A stretch of 64,000 nucleotides of DNA from Streptomyces sclerotialus (lineage in GTDB: Bacteria > Actinomycetota > Actinomycetes > Streptomycetales > Streptomycetaceae). The notes under the pieces are model-generated. The model had not been told where the DNA came from. It did no database searches and worked only from the letters and a program-made list of their open reading frames with translations. The position numbers and the translations under genes were made by a program. The stretch covers positions 930,001 to 994,000 of the forward strand of contig NZ_JBFOHP010000002.1 of NCBI RefSeq assembly GCF_040907265.1. Reading direction: 5' to 3'. This document shows, in pieces, positions 62,864 through 64,000 of this stretch (its first letter is position 1; every line of letters starts with the position of its first letter).

Positions 62864-63718
62864 GTGTCTTTCGGCGTTGCTGAGCGAGGGTCGGAACGGT
62901 CCCGGCCGGTCCGGCTGGCGGCGCGCGTCGCGCGGCTGCGGGAGGTGGCGGAGGCCGATCCGCGGGTGGCGGGGGTGCTGTTGTACGGGTCGTGGACGGT
63001 CGGCGAGGCGGACGAGCACTCGGATCTCGATGCGTATGTGTACGTGGCGGACGCGGAGCCGGCCGCTTTCGACGGGCGGGAGTTCGTCGAGCGGCTGGCG
63101 CCGGTGTCGCTGGCGTACACGAACATGTACGGCATCCTCGCCGTGGTCTTCGCCGATCTGATGCGCGGTGAGTTCCACTTCGAGCCGGCCGGGCGTGGTG
63201 TCGAGGAGGTGCGTGGCTGGCGGGGGATGGTGCACCTGCCGGATCCCGGGGCGGCCGTGCTGCTCGACCGGTCCGGGCGGCTGACCGAGGCGGCGCGTAC
63301 GCTCCAGGATTTCCGGCCGCCGGAGCCGGTCGCGACGGCGCAGGGGTGTGCGGACGAGCTGGCGAACTGGACGCTGATGCTGGGGCATGTGCTGGCGCGC
63401 GGGGAGACGGCCCGTGGTCATGCCCTGCTGCAGACGATCATCGCTCCGCAGCAGCTCCAGCTGTGCCGGCTGTTGCGCGGCTCGACGGGTCACTGGCTGA
63501 CTCCGAGCCGGGCGCTGGAGGCGGATCTGCCCGCGGCGGATGTGGCGCGGTACACGGCGACGACGTGTGCCGCGCGCCCTGAGGAGCTGCGGTCGGCGGC
63601 GGAGGCGAGCTGGCGGTGGAGCCGTGAGCTCGTGGCGGAGGCGGCCGGGCGGTGGGGTACGGAGTTTCCGGCGGGGCTGCACGAGGAGATCGCGGGGCTG
63701 CTGGCCGGGGGCGCGTAG
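62864..63718 (+). CDS. Nucleotidyltransferase-fold protein, aminoglycoside/lincosamide nucleotidyltransferase-like
   Basis: 284 residues from GTG 62864 with AGGAGG upstream. The nucleotidyltransferase motif is GVLLYGSWTVGEADEHSDLDAYV (GS plus the Asp-x-Asp metal pair, given as LLYGSW and HSDLDAY). A helical C-terminal domain follows (ELANWTLMLGHVLARGE, LLQTIIAPQQLQLCRLLRG), as in Lnu(B)/LinF-type resistance enzymes. It could adenylylate a small molecule or antibiotic; a role in resistance is inference. It is divergent from the xanthine dehydrogenase operon with a 183-base gap. Confidence 0.72.
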   Translation: MSFGVAERGSERSRPVRLAARVARLREVAEADPRVAGVLLYGSWTVGEADEHSDLDAYVYVADAEPAAFDGREFVERLAPVSLAYTNMYGILAVVFADLMRGEFHFEPAGRGVEEVRGWRGMVHLPDPGAAVLLDRSGRLTEAARTLQDFRPPEPVATAQGCADELANWTLMLGHVLARGETARGHALLQTIIAPQQLQLCRLLRGSTGHWLTPSRALEADLPAADVARYTATTCAARPEELRSAAEASWRWSRELVAEAAGRWGTEFPAGLHEEIAGLLAGGA

Positions 63719-63793
63719 GCCGGGTGGTCCGGGGGGTGGGCCGTCGTGGGGTGCGGCGGTGTGCGGGAGGCGTGGGGTGCGGCGGTGCGGGGG

Positions 63794-64000
63794 TCAGATG
63801 GGGTTGCGTCCCCATCGCGGGCCTATCTGTGCCCATTCGCGTTCCCAGTCCGCGAGGCGTGCGTGGTCCAGGTAGCGGCGGCCGCCCCAGCGGACGGCCA
63901 GTATGGCCAGGCCGAGTGCCATGCCGGTGCCGAGGCCGGCGGCGACGCCGTCGTCCGCGGCCTGGGCGGTGGTCATGGGTGCGTCGGCGAGCCGCCCGTC
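63794..64000 (-). CDS. Membrane protein, C-terminal part (Rv1733c-like; 5' end outside window)
   Basis: The frame is open to the window edge. The visible 68 codons include a membrane helix (AAGLGTGMALGLAILAVRW) followed by RRYLDHARLADWEREWAQIGP, which resembles the C-terminal tail of Rv1733c-like two-helix actinobacterial membrane proteins. An internal ATG at 63976 is probably not the start, because the frame upstream (DGRLADAP) reads as coding. Function unknown. Confidence 0.6.
   Translation of the reverse strand, partial: DGRLADAPMTTAQAADDGVAAGLGTGMALGLAILAVRWGGRRYLDHARLADWEREWAQIGPRWGRNPI

Overview
The window is a typical Streptomyces (or close relative) chromosome segment. GC is very high throughout, GTG and TTG starts are common, neighbouring genes overlap by GTGA/ATGA/TGATG, and the gene families are actinomycete ones. 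No rRNA, tRNA, insertion sequence, integrase or CRISPR array was seen. Most of it looks like accessory metabolism: separate nutrient-use, natural-product and stress or conflict modules, each with its own regulator.

Layout. 1-600 (-): tail of an Mrp-type Na+/H+ antiporter operon. 643-4072 (-): ATP-grasp enzyme plus CocE/NonD hydrolase. 4363-6003 (+): aldo/keto reductase and four-EF-hand protein. 6199-11623: terpenoid locus with a squalene-hopene-type cyclase (+) facing a four-gene operon (-) of polyprenyl diphosphate synthase, UbiA-family enzyme and a two-gene ABC exporter. 11871-17231: sugar-acid-like catabolic operon (-) of MFS importer, FAH-family enzyme, KDG-kinase-like PfkB, HxlA and HxlB, under a divergent IclR regulator. 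17336-21316: predicted conflict or stress module of EACC1-like protein, membrane CHAT protease and membrane trypsin-like protease. 21927-23814: secreted GH18 and RTX calcium-binding protein. 24247-30319: ROK regulator, sugar ABC importer and GH1 beta-glucosidase. 30297-31628 (-): HutF. 31783-40405: LacI regulator, ABC importer, GH5 and GH38 glycosidases. 41412-52701: iron-box-controlled siderophore uptake and biosynthesis, in the exact gene order of vibrioferrin pvsABCDE. 52847-53296: small membrane protein. 53342-58121 (-): hydroxyquinol (resorcinol-type) pathway with a maleylacetate reductase/intradiol dioxygenase fusion and an AraC regulator. 58485-58940: GNAT. 58959-62680 (-): two-gene xanthine-dehydrogenase-like molybdoenzyme. 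62864-63718: nucleotidyltransferase. The right edge holds a partial membrane-protein gene.

The strongest new links: (i) an identical 14-bp LacI-type operator lies in front of the GH38/GH5/ABC locus and, 11 kb away, in front of the secreted GH18. Together they form a coherent high-mannose N-glycan utilisation regulon. (ii) The NIS siderophore operon matches vibrioferrin synteny gene for gene but sits in an actinomycete with an actinobacterial iron box and a TTA (bldA) codon in its first gene. (iii) A DxDD-type triterpene-cyclase relative is paired with a UbiA-family protein and its own prenyl diphosphate synthase, with no squalene synthase, which suggests an unusual terpenoid. (iv) CHAT and trypsin-like proteases, both membrane-anchored, are encoded next to an EACC1-like protein, with a G-quadruplex motif just past the CHAT stop codon.

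All calls come from reading the sequence. No database search was possible, so substrate assignments are inferences.
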